Of a stretch of DNA of 12,071 bases, positions 1 through 5,968 are shown piece after piece. The notes under the pieces were generated by a model. It saw nothing but the letters and a program-made list of their open reading frames with translations. It had not been told where the DNA came from and did no database searches. Both the position numbers and the translations under genes were made by a program. How positions within the stretch are numbered: the stretch's first letter is position 1; each line of letters starts with the position of its first letter. The DNA comes from Candidatus Aenigmatarchaeum sp. (GTDB taxonomy: Archaea > Nanobdellota > Nanobdellia > Pacearchaeales > GW2011-AR1), in contig DYHK01000014.1 of assembly GCA_020724205.1 (NCBI GenBank), positions 1-12,071 of the forward strand, read 5' to 3'.

Positions 1-46
1 ATTAAACCTCATTTTTCCAAATCACTAATAATAAAAAAAATAACTA

Positions 47-54
47 TTTAAATA
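47..54 (+). promoter_or_regulatory. TATA-like box of the tRNA-Arg gene
   Basis: The sequence TTTAAATA is centred about 27 bp before the first base of the mature tRNA. That is where an archaeal TATA box would sit if transcription began close to the tRNA 5' end. The region is very AT-rich, so the assignment rests on spacing and on the same pattern recurring before other genes in the window. Confidence 0.45.
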
Positions 55-77
55 ATACGAAACCATAAAATTAAGAT

Positions 78-149
78 AGGCCTGTAGTTCAACGGATAGA
101 ACAATCGGCTTCGGACCGGCAGATAGGGGTTCGATTCCTCTCAGGCCTA
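78..149 (+). tRNA. tRNA-Arg (anticodon UCG)
   Basis: A complete cloverleaf of 72 nt can be folded. The acceptor stem AGGCCTG pairs perfectly with CAGGCCT, with A as discriminator base. The D stem GTTC/GAAC has loop AACGGATA, the anticodon loop is CTTCGGA with anticodon TCG at 111-113, and the T stem AGGGG/CCTCT has loop TTCGATT. The tertiary-contact bases T8, A14, G18-G19 and an A15-T48 Levitt pair are present. A20 and C35 fit arginine identity. The anticodon should decode CGA and perhaps other CGN codons. CCA is not encoded and there is no intron. The outermost pair of the anticodon stem (27-43) is an A-C mismatch and the next pair is a T-G wobble, so that stem is weak. Confidence 0.95.
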
Positions 150-162
150 TTTTTAATTTTTT
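150..162 (+). terminator. Oligo-T terminator after tRNA-Arg
   Basis: Two T runs, T5 and T6 separated by AA, follow directly after the discriminator base. Archaeal RNA polymerase terminates at T-rich tracts without needing a hairpin, so this is a plausible end for the tRNA transcript. Confidence 0.55.
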
Positions 163-230
163 AATGTAAATAATCAATAACAAATTTTCATAAGAGAAAA
201 TTCTTCCATTTAAAATAAACTAACTCTTTA

Positions 231-300
231 GATTATTAATCACTTACATCTAACAAATAACCTATGGATTTTAGCTTCACTTCATTACTTCACCAGAAAT
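231..300 (+). repeat. Intergenic repeat, copy A
   Basis: This copy lies in the 272-bp spacer (150-421) between tRNA-Arg and the serine protease, which has no gene. Its core reads AACCTATGGATTTTAGCTTC, followed by a stretch ending in ATTACTTC. It aligns along about 70 bases with copy B directly downstream, starting from a shared ATTAATC, and its core recurs in copies C, D and E. The core is not palindromic and no open frame crosses it. Function unknown. Confidence 0.6.
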
Positions 301-310
301 GTATTTTATC

Positions 311-382
311 AATCATTAATCTACTCTATAATATAACCTCTGGATTTTACTCATATTTACTTACTTCAACTAAAGAAAAATT
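311..382 (+). repeat. Intergenic repeat, copy B
   Basis: This is the second tandem copy, with its GGATTTTA core 76 bp after that of copy A. The core is AACCTCTGGATTTTA. The 23 bases at 351-373, containing ATTTACTTACTTCAAC, are identical to 10788-10810 in copy C about 10.4 kb away. With the GATTTTA before them the match extends to 31 bases with one mismatch. That length of identity in noncoding AT-rich DNA points to a genuine repeat family. Confidence 0.65.
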
Positions 383-392
383 CTCCATAACC

Positions 393-400
393 TTAATAAA
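393..400 (+). promoter_or_regulatory. TATA-like box of the serine protease gene
   Basis: TTAATAAA, preceded by CC, is centred about 26 bp before the ATG at 422. A very similar CCTTTAATAAAT element precedes proS at the same distance. No Shine-Dalgarno sequence lies before the ATG, so the mRNA is probably leaderless. Confidence 0.5.
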
Positions 401-421
401 TCAATTTTCACTAATTAATAA

Positions 422-1267
422 ATGAAAAAAGTTCACATAACTCTAACAGCTCTAACTCTAATAATCCAAATTGGAATAATAATTGCCATCTTCTACTTTG
501 CACAAGACCTAGTTATACTAAAAACTCAGACAAATAACCTAATTAATCAAACTAGTGACCTAGAAGACAGACTCTCAGAATTTCAAGATAGAAATCAGCA
601 GCAGATTCTTGAAATAAGTAATAGTTTAATCTCAACTCAAAACGATTTAACAGACCAGTTAAACGAGATTAAAGCAGATGCAAGTTCAGACTTCTCTGGA
701 ATAATTCCCCAAGTAATAAAAGGAGTTGTTTCTATAGGAACAGATGTCTCTCAAGGATCAGGTTTTATAATTTCTAGCGATGGATACGTAATAACAAACG
801 CTCATGTTCTCTCAGGAGCAAGATATGCTCGTGTATTAACTTATGAAGCAAATCAATGGAAACCAGCTCAGTTAATAGGTTATAGTAATGAAATGGACAT
901 AGCAATTCTAAAAATAGAAGGAAACTATGAATACCTAGAATTTGGAGACTCTGATAGTATTCAAGTAGGTGAAAAGGCAATAGCTCTTGGAAATCCTCTA
1001 GGCTTATCCTTCTCAGTCTCAGAAGGAATTATCAGCGCTCTAGATAGAACCGGACCAAATAAACTTCCAGCATACATTCAGATAGATGTTCCTCTAAATC
1101 CAGGAAACTCAGGAGGTCCTCTAGTAGACAAAAGAGGAAAAGTAATTGGAATAAATAACTTTAAGCTCCAAAACTCTGAGAATTTAGGCTTTGCACTGGA
1201 GTCAAACTACGCAAAAAACACAATAAATGATATACTCCAGAACAAATCAATCTCTCTGACAGTCTAA
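422..1267 (+). CDS. Membrane-anchored HtrA/DegP-like (trypsin-like, S1C) serine protease without PDZ domain
   Basis: This is a serine endopeptidase of the trypsin-like HtrA family, predicted to act outside the membrane on misfolded or surface proteins. An N-terminal hydrophobic segment (residues 8-27) after MKK should anchor it with the bulk outside. Residues about 33-86 form an N/Q-rich, heptad-like stretch that is probably a coiled coil for spacing or oligomerisation. The protease domain (about 94-275) has the full triad: His128 in TNAHV, Asp159 in MDIAILK and Ser230 in GNSGGP. The typical glycine-rich GSGFIIS and ALGNPLG strands are also present. The protein ends after the protease fold, whereas most HtrA proteins add one or two PDZ domains. 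A TATA-like element 26 bp upstream and no ribosome-binding site suggest a leaderless message. It is followed by proS after 39 bp, but proS appears to have its own promoter. The family call is secure; the substrate is unknown. Confidence 0.92.
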   Translation: MKKVHITLTALTLIIQIGIIIAIFYFAQDLVILKTQTNNLINQTSDLEDRLSEFQDRNQQQILEISNSLISTQNDLTDQLNEIKADASSDFSGIIPQVIKGVVSIGTDVSQGSGFIISSDGYVITNAHVLSGARYARVLTYEANQWKPAQLIGYSNEMDIAILKIEGNYEYLEFGDSDSIQVGEKAIALGNPLGLSFSVSEGIISALDRTGPNKLPAYIQIDVPLNPGNSGGPLVDKRGKVIGINNFKLQNSENLGFALESNYAKNTINDILQNKSISLTV

Positions 1268-1275
1268 TAAAAACC

Positions 1276-1286
1276 TTTAATAAATA
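1276..1286 (+). promoter_or_regulatory. TATA-like box of proS
   Basis: TTTAATAAATA lies in the 39-bp gap between the protease stop and proS. It is centred about 26 bp before the proS ATG, the spacing expected for a leaderless archaeal mRNA, so proS need not be co-transcribed with the protease. Confidence 0.5.
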
Positions 1287-1306
1287 AGAAAAACTGATTC
1301 TACTAA

Positions 1307-2758
1307 ATGGCAGAAAAGAAAGTAACATTCAATATCTCAAAAAAAGATAACTTCTCAGATTGGTATACTGACATAATTCAAAAAGCAGAGCTAGCAGATA
1401 TAAGATATAATGTAAAAGGTTTCATTGTATTCCAGCCATGGTCTGTCCTATCTATGGAAAAAATGTTCTACTACATGGAAAAAGAACTAAGAAAAAAAGG
1501 TCACATGCCGCACTTCTTCCCAACACTAATTCCAGAAGAAAACCTAAAATTAGAATCCTCACACGTAAAAGGCTTCACACCAGAAGTATTCTGGGTTACC
1601 TCTCATGGAGATAATGAAAAAATAGAGCAGAAGTTAGCTCTAAGACCTACAAGCGAGACTGCTTTTTATAAAATGTTTTCTTTATGGATTCAATCATACA
1701 AAGACTTACCATTCAAAACATATCAAAGAGCAAATGTTTTCAGATATGAAAGTAAAGCAACTCGTCCCTTCCTAAGATCAAGAGAATTTCACTGGATAGA
1801 AGCTCACTGCGCTCACGCAACAGAACAGGATGCTATAAAACAAGTGCACGAAGACATGAAAACAACAAAAGAAGTCTTACATGATATCTATGGACTACCA
1901 TTTATATTCTTTCAAAGACCAGAATGGGATAAGTTTGCAGGAGCTAAATTTACTTATGCAGCAGATGTCTTAAATCCAGACGGTAGAGTAGTGCAACAAC
2001 CCTCAACTCATCTTCTAAATGACAGCTTTGCAAAAGCATTTAATGTTAAATTTAAGGATAAAGATGAAAAGGAAAAATACGCACTTATAACCTGTTACGG
2101 TCCAGCTATATCAAGAATATTTGCTTCAGTAATTGCAGTTCACGGAGATGATAAGGGTCTAAGATTCCCATGGAGAATAGCTCCAGTTCAAGTTGTAATT
2201 GTTCCCTTCTCTCTAGATAAAAAAGTCCTGAAAAAAGCAGAAGAATTAAAATCATTATTAGAAGAAAAAGACATAGAAGTAAAAATAGACACCTCAGATA
2301 AACGCCCAGGTGAAAAATTCTATTATTGGGAAATGAAAGGAGTTCCAATAAGACTAGAAGTAGGTGAAAAAGAAATCTCTGCAAAAGAGCTAACAGTATA
2401 TAGAAGAGACACTGATAAGAAAGAAAAGATAAAGGAAAAATCACTTATAGATTACATAGAAAAAACCTCAAAAGACATAGATAAAAACCTAACAAAACAA
2501 GCAGACAGCCTATTTGATAATAATATAAAAGATGCAAAAACAAAAGACGAAATTAAAAAAGTAATAGAGTCAAATAAAATAGCTCGTTGCAACTTCTGCT
2601 CTATTACAAAATCAGGAGAGGCTTGTGCAGAGAAAATAGAGAAGGATATAGGAGCTCAAGTCCGTGGAATAAAACTTGAAAAAGAATCTCCTAAAGGAAA
2701 CTGTGTTATCTGCAACAAAAAAGCCTCTGAAGTTGTTTATATTGCAAGAAGCTACTGA
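1307..2758 (+). CDS. proS: Prolyl-tRNA synthetase (archaeal/eukaryotic type)
   Basis: This cytoplasmic class II aminoacyl-tRNA synthetase charges tRNA-Pro with proline using ATP. At 483 residues it is the usual length for the archaeal/eukaryotic-type enzyme, which lacks the bacterial editing insertion. The catalytic core shows LRPTSETAFYKMF, then motif 2 around residues 143-165 (FRYES, a few residues, then SREFHW). Motif 3 lies around 266-290 with AVHGDDKGLRFPWRIAP. An anticodon-binding domain follows (VQVVIVPFS onward, about 294-400). The C-terminal zinc domain has C428, C431, C466 and C469 as candidate ligands, with C440 nearby, and the chain ends in a tyrosine (Tyr483) as is typical of this subgroup. 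The ATG lies about 26 bp after a TATA-like box and has no Shine-Dalgarno sequence. The 3' end overlaps the convergent methyltransferase by 7 bp, leaving no room for a separate terminator. Confidence 0.97.
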   Translation: MAEKKVTFNISKKDNFSDWYTDIIQKAELADIRYNVKGFIVFQPWSVLSMEKMFYYMEKELRKKGHMPHFFPTLIPEENLKLESSHVKGFTPEVFWVTSHGDNEKIEQKLALRPTSETAFYKMFSLWIQSYKDLPFKTYQRANVFRYESKATRPFLRSREFHWIEAHCAHATEQDAIKQVHEDMKTTKEVLHDIYGLPFIFFQRPEWDKFAGAKFTYAADVLNPDGRVVQQPSTHLLNDSFAKAFNVKFKDKDEKEKYALITCYGPAISRIFASVIAVHGDDKGLRFPWRIAPVQVVIVPFSLDKKVLKKAEELKSLLEEKDIEVKIDTSDKRPGEKFYYWEMKGVPIRLEVGEKEISAKELTVYRRDTDKKEKIKEKSLIDYIEKTSKDIDKNLTKQADSLFDNNIKDAKTKDEIKKVIESNKIARCNFCSITKSGEACAEKIEKDIGAQVRGIKLEKESPKGNCVICNKKASEVVYIARSY

Positions 2759-3516
2759 TTAAAATCTAATCTAGTTACAGAATAGTTATCCTCAAAGAGA
2801 ACATATCTCCAATCCATTCCTTGAGGAATTATTTCAGCTACTTCATCTTTCTTTACTTTCCCACTTTCAAAAAATAATTTTGGTTTCCATCCTTTATTTT
2901 TAATAGACTCTATTAACTCTTTGTAAGCATATAAAGATCCTAATGGATGAAAGCATGATTCAGGAGGCATATGTCTAAATTCTCTTAAGTTAATACTAGG
3001 CAATATGTATCTTTCATCTCCATAAGGTAAATCAGAGATTATGTGTGTGGGTTCATCAATATCAAGATCATCAACATAACAACTTTCAAAAAAAGAAAGA
3101 GAAACTCTGTGATCTAGTGCATTTTTAGTAGCAACTTCTAAAGCAGATGGAGAAATATCACATCCAAAAACATCAATTCTAGGATTCTCTTTTTTCAGAG
3201 TTATTGCTATTGATCCCGAACCAGTTCCTACATCAAGTATAGAGGAATGGACATCTAATTCGCTTAAAGCAAATCTAACCATCTTCTCCGTTTCAGGATT
3301 TGGGACATAAACACGCCTATCAACATTAAATTTTCTCCCAAAAAAATAAACCTCTCCTTTAAGATAAGCTAAAGGTTCATTAAATAGTCTTCTTTGGCTT
3401 AATCTTCTAAATAAATTAGGATTTTCATTAGACAAAATTTCAAGTTCCTTTAATTCATCTAAAGGAATACCTAATTTATGATATTGTTGTTTAATATTTT
3501 CTAATAATCTAGTCAT
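2752..3516 (-). CDS. HemK/PrmC-like N5-glutamine methyltransferase family protein
   Basis: This is a Rossmann-fold S-adenosylmethionine methyltransferase resembling PrmC, the enzyme that methylates the glutamine of the release-factor GGQ loop. The N-terminal half carries PrmC-like EPLAYLKG (47-54), FFGRKFNV and VPNPETE (71-77; PrmC usually has PRPETE). The SAM-binding motif is LDVGTGSGSIAI (94-105), followed by FGCDISPSAL (117-126). The catalytic motif, normally NPPY, reads DLPY at 162-165 followed by GDE. The first and second positions are therefore changed, and glutamine specificity cannot be assumed. Archaeal release-factor methylases of the Mtq2 type generally lack the PrmC N-terminal helical domain, so this gene looks more bacterial in form. 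It is 254 residues, slightly shorter than bacterial PrmC. A TATA-like element on the - strand at 3536-3545 is centred about 25 bp before the ATG. Family confident, substrate not. Confidence 0.85.
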   Translation of the reverse strand: MTRLLENIKQQYHKLGIPLDELKELEILSNENPNLFRRLSQRRLFNEPLAYLKGEVYFFGRKFNVDRRVYVPNPETEKMVRFALSELDVHSSILDVGTGSGSIAITLKKENPRIDVFGCDISPSALEVATKNALDHRVSLSFFESCYVDDLDIDEPTHIISDLPYGDERYILPSINLREFRHMPPESCFHPLGSLYAYKELIESIKNKGWKPKLFFESGKVKKDEVAEIIPQGMDWRYVLFEDNYSVTRLDFNQ

Positions 3517-3535
3517 TTGTAATATTGAACTCTCG

Positions 3536-3545
3536 TTAAAAAATA
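3536..3545 (-). promoter_or_regulatory. TATA-like box of the PrmC-like gene
   Basis: On the - strand this reads TATTTTTTAA, centred about 25 bp before the methyltransferase ATG at 3516. It falls in the 62-bp gap after the cupin gene, so the methyltransferase can have its own leaderless transcript. Confidence 0.4.
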
Positions 3546-3578
3546 CGAAAAATCATTTTAAGATTAAAAATAAAAAAT

Positions 3579-3917
3579 CTAATGATATTCCATATCCCAA
3601 TTCTTGCCTTGGTTTCTCATAATACCTTTTTCTCCTGAAATCGAAATGAAAGAAAAGGCTTTCTTTACATTTGTAAATCCATGAGCTTCATTAGCCATCT
3701 TAATAACTACGTCTCCCTTCTTTACATTCTTATTTTTCTTTCCAAGAGCTATTGCACTACCTTCCAAAACAATCATTGTAGCAGGTACATTATGTGAATG
3801 AAGAGGTATTTCTCCGCCAGGAGATACTCTAACTTTCATAATCTGTACTTGTCCATCTGAAAAGATTTCTTGAACAGTAGTACTTTTACATCCAGGCACT
3901 TCTATTTCTTGTTTCAT
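3579..3917 (-). CDS. Small single-domain cupin protein
   Basis: This 112-residue protein is one cupin beta-barrel. Cupin motif 1 runs from about residue 34 to 53, with PGGEIPLHSH and VLEG, giving metal-ligand candidates His40 and His42. Motif 2 runs from about 68 to 83, with GDVVIK and His79 in EAHGFTN. The position where motif 1 usually has a glutamate ligand is Ala46 here, so any metal site would be three-histidine or have another ligand. Small cupins of this kind bind metals, act as enzymes or sense small molecules. None of these can be chosen from the sequence. It starts opposite a winged-helix gene and the two share a 113-bp promoter region with an inverted repeat, so co-regulation is plausible. 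An ATG ten bases upstream is out of frame. Confidence 0.85.
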   Translation of the reverse strand: MKQEIEVPGCKSTTVQEIFSDGQVQIMKVRVSPGGEIPLHSHNVPATMIVLEGSAIALGKKNKNVKKGDVVIKMANEAHGFTNVKKAFSFISISGEKGIMRNQGKNWDMEYH

Positions 3918-3960
3918 CTTTGTCCATATTTAATTTAGATTATACATATAATAAAAAGTT

Positions 3961-3970
3961 ATATTTTATA
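3961..3970 (-). promoter_or_regulatory. Candidate BRE/TATA element of the cupin gene
   Basis: Read on the - strand, CCAAAGG is followed by TATAAAATAT, which resembles an archaeal BRE plus TATA box. Initiation about 25 bp downstream would leave an untranslated leader of about 24 nt before the cupin ATG. A second TATA-like stretch at 3939-3950 (- strand TATATGTATAAT) would instead give a leaderless mRNA. The sequence cannot decide between them. Confidence 0.4.
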
Positions 3971-4002
3971 CCTTTGGTTAAATATTTATACAACCAAAAG
4001 GT
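3970..4002. promoter_or_regulatory. Inverted repeat in the divergent cupin / winged-helix promoter
   Basis: The left arm ACCTTTGGTT (3970-3979) is matched by the reverse complement of the right arm AACCAAAAGGT (3992-4002), with a single extra base and a 12-bp AT-rich spacer. On each strand the arm AACCAAA(A)GGT directly precedes a TATA-like sequence. The repeat may therefore be two symmetric BRE elements, a dimeric operator covering both promoters, or both. The winged-helix protein encoded next to it is the obvious candidate ligand, by position only. Confidence 0.6.
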
Positions 4003-4009
4003 TTAATAA
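4002..4009 (+). promoter_or_regulatory. TATA-like box of the winged-helix gene
   Basis: TTTAATAA is centred about 25 bp before the ATG at 4031 and preceded by the BRE-like AACCAAAAGG, fitting a leaderless transcript. Confidence 0.5.
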
Positions 4010-4030
4010 TAAGCTTACTATAACAATAAA

Positions 4031-4873
4031 ATGATAGAAATAGTCGTTCCTGAAATTAATACAAAAAATAAGAATGTTAAAGACATAGTGTTCAGCATTC
4101 TCGGAGATGGAGAGCCTAGAACAATATCTCAAATACATAGAGAGATGAAAAAAGTTTATGGAATGAGTGTAAGCTTCCAGGCAGTATTAAAGGCAGTAAA
4201 TTCTTTTATAGAAAACAAGATACTCGCAAAAAACGATAAGATGTATAAGATAAACCCTGAATGGATATTTGAGGCAAGAAATTTTATGGACAAACTCTAT
4301 AGAATATATTTTAATGTCGCCGAACCAATTAAAAAAATAGAGTTGGGAAAGGAAATAAGTGTGTATACTGTTACAAATCTTTTAGAGTTAGATAGGCTGT
4401 GGAGCGATATCCTATTTAACTGGGCAAGGAATGAGGAAAATGATAAGAGAAATGTGTGGAAGGGAAAGCACTGTTGGTGGCTTATACCAAGGCTCCATGA
4501 AGAAGATATATTACATGATACCTTGCTAAAGAAAGGTGTAAAAACATATAACCTAATTTCAGAAAATACAGTCTTAGATAAAATAGCTCTTGAATATTAT
4601 AAAAATAAAAAAGAAAATGTAAAAATAAAAAAACTTCAATTAAAAGGCGACTTTCATATATCTGCCTTTGGAGAGTTTATCTTGAAATTTGAAGTTCCTG
4701 ATGAAATATCTAAGAAAATTGAAAGAATATATCAAAAAGCTAAAAAAATAGAGGATATAAAGCTGAAAGAAATACTAGACATATTCAAACAGAATACTGA
4801 AATTGAAGTTATTATAATAAAAGACAAATATTTAGCAGATAAAATAAAAGAAGAAGTAATCAATTACTTCTAA
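4031..4873 (+). CDS. Winged-helix DNA-binding protein with uncharacterised C-terminal domain
   Basis: This 280-residue protein looks like a transcription regulator or related DNA-binding protein. Residues about 14-76 fit a winged helix: a first helix (VKDIVFSILGDG), a helix-turn-helix-like SQIHREMKKVYG / SFQAVLKAVNSFIENK, and a wing (ILAKNDKMYKI). The remaining 200 residues form a mixed alpha/beta region with KHCWWLIPRLHEED (about 145-158) and a lysine-rich C-terminus. I do not recognise a named family for that part; an effector-sensing domain is possible. The gene is divergent from the cupin, with the inverted repeat lying across both promoters, so autoregulation plus cupin control is a reasonable hypothesis. 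Its last 4 bp overlap the convergent DHH phosphoesterase. No ribosome-binding site precedes the ATG. Confidence 0.75.
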   Translation: MIEIVVPEINTKNKNVKDIVFSILGDGEPRTISQIHREMKKVYGMSVSFQAVLKAVNSFIENKILAKNDKMYKINPEWIFEARNFMDKLYRIYFNVAEPIKKIELGKEISVYTVTNLLELDRLWSDILFNWARNEENDKRNVWKGKHCWWLIPRLHEEDILHDTLLKKGVKTYNLISENTVLDKIALEYYKNKKENVKIKKLQLKGDFHISAFGEFILKFEVPDEISKKIERIYQKAKKIEDIKLKEILDIFKQNTEIEVIIIKDKYLADKIKEEVINYF

Positions 4874-5922
4874 TCCTCAAACTCATCCTCAAAAATCTTT
4901 CTTAACTTATCAAGATCCTCAACACTAACCTTCGCTCCAGTAGCATGCTCGTGTCCTCCTCCTCTTGAGCCTTCAATAGCTTCCACAACTCTTAATGTTG
5001 CATTCCTAACACTCTTCCCCCTTATAGAAACATTCGCAATAGATCCCTTAAGATAAGCAACAATTACAACCTTTCCAGGAAACCTATAACTTATCTCATT
5101 AGCAATATCTGCACTCATACTTAATTCTCCCCCATACTGAAAAAACACAACCTTCTTAGAAGCCCTAGCCACTCGTTTAGCCTTATCAAGTAGTTTCTGA
5201 TAAACACTATTAACACTCTCATACCTCTTCCTTATCTTGAAATTCTTCTCATCCTCAGTTAAAATCTCACTTGGAGAGTTTATCTTAAATAACAAATTAA
5301 TCATAGCAACAACATTACTTGTTCTATCCTTCAAACCAAAACTTAACATACTTACTAGTTTACCAAACTCACTCTCATACAAAATATCAAATGCTGACTT
5401 TGGATGTTTAGAAAATAACTCTTTATGTTCTTTAATAACCTCTTCAGAAAAATCAGGAAGAAAATTATCAGCCACACACCCAATCATAGCTAACCAATTA
5501 TCCTTCTTTACACCAGCTATACTATAAGCTAAAAAACTAGTAGGCTCACTTGATTTTTCTTTAGAATAAATAGGATTATAATAAGAAACATTACTAACTC
5601 CCTCTAATCCAGGATTAACATCATGATGGTCAATCCAAACAATAGGTATACTTTTTTTTCTAGCCTCTTCAATAAACTCTTTTGAGATCTGAGGCTTATC
5701 AAGAACAAAAATATAATCTGATCCAAATTCTTCTACTCTTCTAAGATAGCTCTCATCTAATTCTGGAAAGGACTTTATTGCAACCCCTTTTCCTCGATCA
5801 ATAAACCTTCTAAGAAGAATAAAACTAATCAGCCCATCACAATCATTATCAAATAAAAATATAGGATTCTGAGCCCTTTCCAAATGTCCCTTAATCTCTT
5901 CAATCTGCTCCTGAGATAGCAT
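4870..5922 (-). CDS. DHH/DHHA1-family phosphoesterase (RecJ/NrnA-like)
   Basis: This 350-residue cytoplasmic phosphoesterase belongs to the DHH superfamily, whose members are Mn2+-dependent nucleases or oligonucleotide and cyclic-dinucleotide hydrolases. Conserved metal ligands are visible: D25, D27 and D29 in FDNDCDGLIS, Asp75 in VLDKPQIS, D98-H99-H100 in WIDHHD, and Asp152 in GCVADNF. The C-terminal DHHA1 substrate-binding domain ends with GGGHEHATGA (GGGH at 321-324). It is shorter than archaeal RecJ/GAN nucleases, which are nearer 450-500 residues, and close to NrnA/PDE size. The exact substrate (ssDNA, nanoRNA, pAp or cyclic dinucleotide) cannot be assigned. The usual HxDxDG opening lacks its histidine here (F-x-N-D-C-D). 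A - strand TATA-like element at 5944-5951 lies about 25 bp before the ATG. It is convergent with, and overlaps by 4 bp, the winged-helix gene. Confidence 0.9.
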   Translation of the reverse strand: MLSQEQIEEIKGHLERAQNPIFLFDNDCDGLISFILLRRFIDRGKGVAIKSFPELDESYLRRVEEFGSDYIFVLDKPQISKEFIEEARKKSIPIVWIDHHDVNPGLEGVSNVSYYNPIYSKEKSSEPTSFLAYSIAGVKKDNWLAMIGCVADNFLPDFSEEVIKEHKELFSKHPKSAFDILYESEFGKLVSMLSFGLKDRTSNVVAMINLLFKINSPSEILTEDEKNFKIRKRYESVNSVYQKLLDKAKRVARASKKVVFFQYGGELSMSADIANEISYRFPGKVVIVAYLKGSIANVSIRGKSVRNATLRVVEAIEGSRGGGHEHATGAKVSVEDLDKLRKIFEDEFED

Positions 5923-5943
5923 TAAATTCTGAGATTTAAAGCA

Positions 5944-5951
5944 TTATTAAA
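5944..5951 (-). promoter_or_regulatory. TATA-like box of the DHH phosphoesterase gene
   Basis: The - strand reads TTTAATAA, centred about 25 bp upstream of the ATG at 5922, and no Shine-Dalgarno sequence is present. This suggests a leaderless message. Confidence 0.45.
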
Positions 5952-5968
5952 TATATCGAAAAATAATC

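Noticed and set aside
231..382. Tandem repeats A and B as a CRISPR array
   Set aside because: The copies are diverged, the spacing differs between pairs, there are only two per locus, no cas genes are nearby and similarity runs through the whole unit rather than alternating with unique spacers.
2106..2444. 112-codon open frame on the - strand inside proS
   Set aside because: It is leucine/phenylalanine-rich as expected for the reverse of A-rich coding DNA and lies wholly within a conserved synthetase gene.
3900..3907. Upstream ATG of the cupin gene as an alternative start
   Set aside because: The ATG ten bases before the chosen start is out of frame with the cupin and would give an unrelated product.
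5237..5527. 96-codon open frame on the + strand inside the DHH gene
   Set aside because: It is a shadow of a well-conserved gene with no upstream signals and low-complexity hydrophobic composition.
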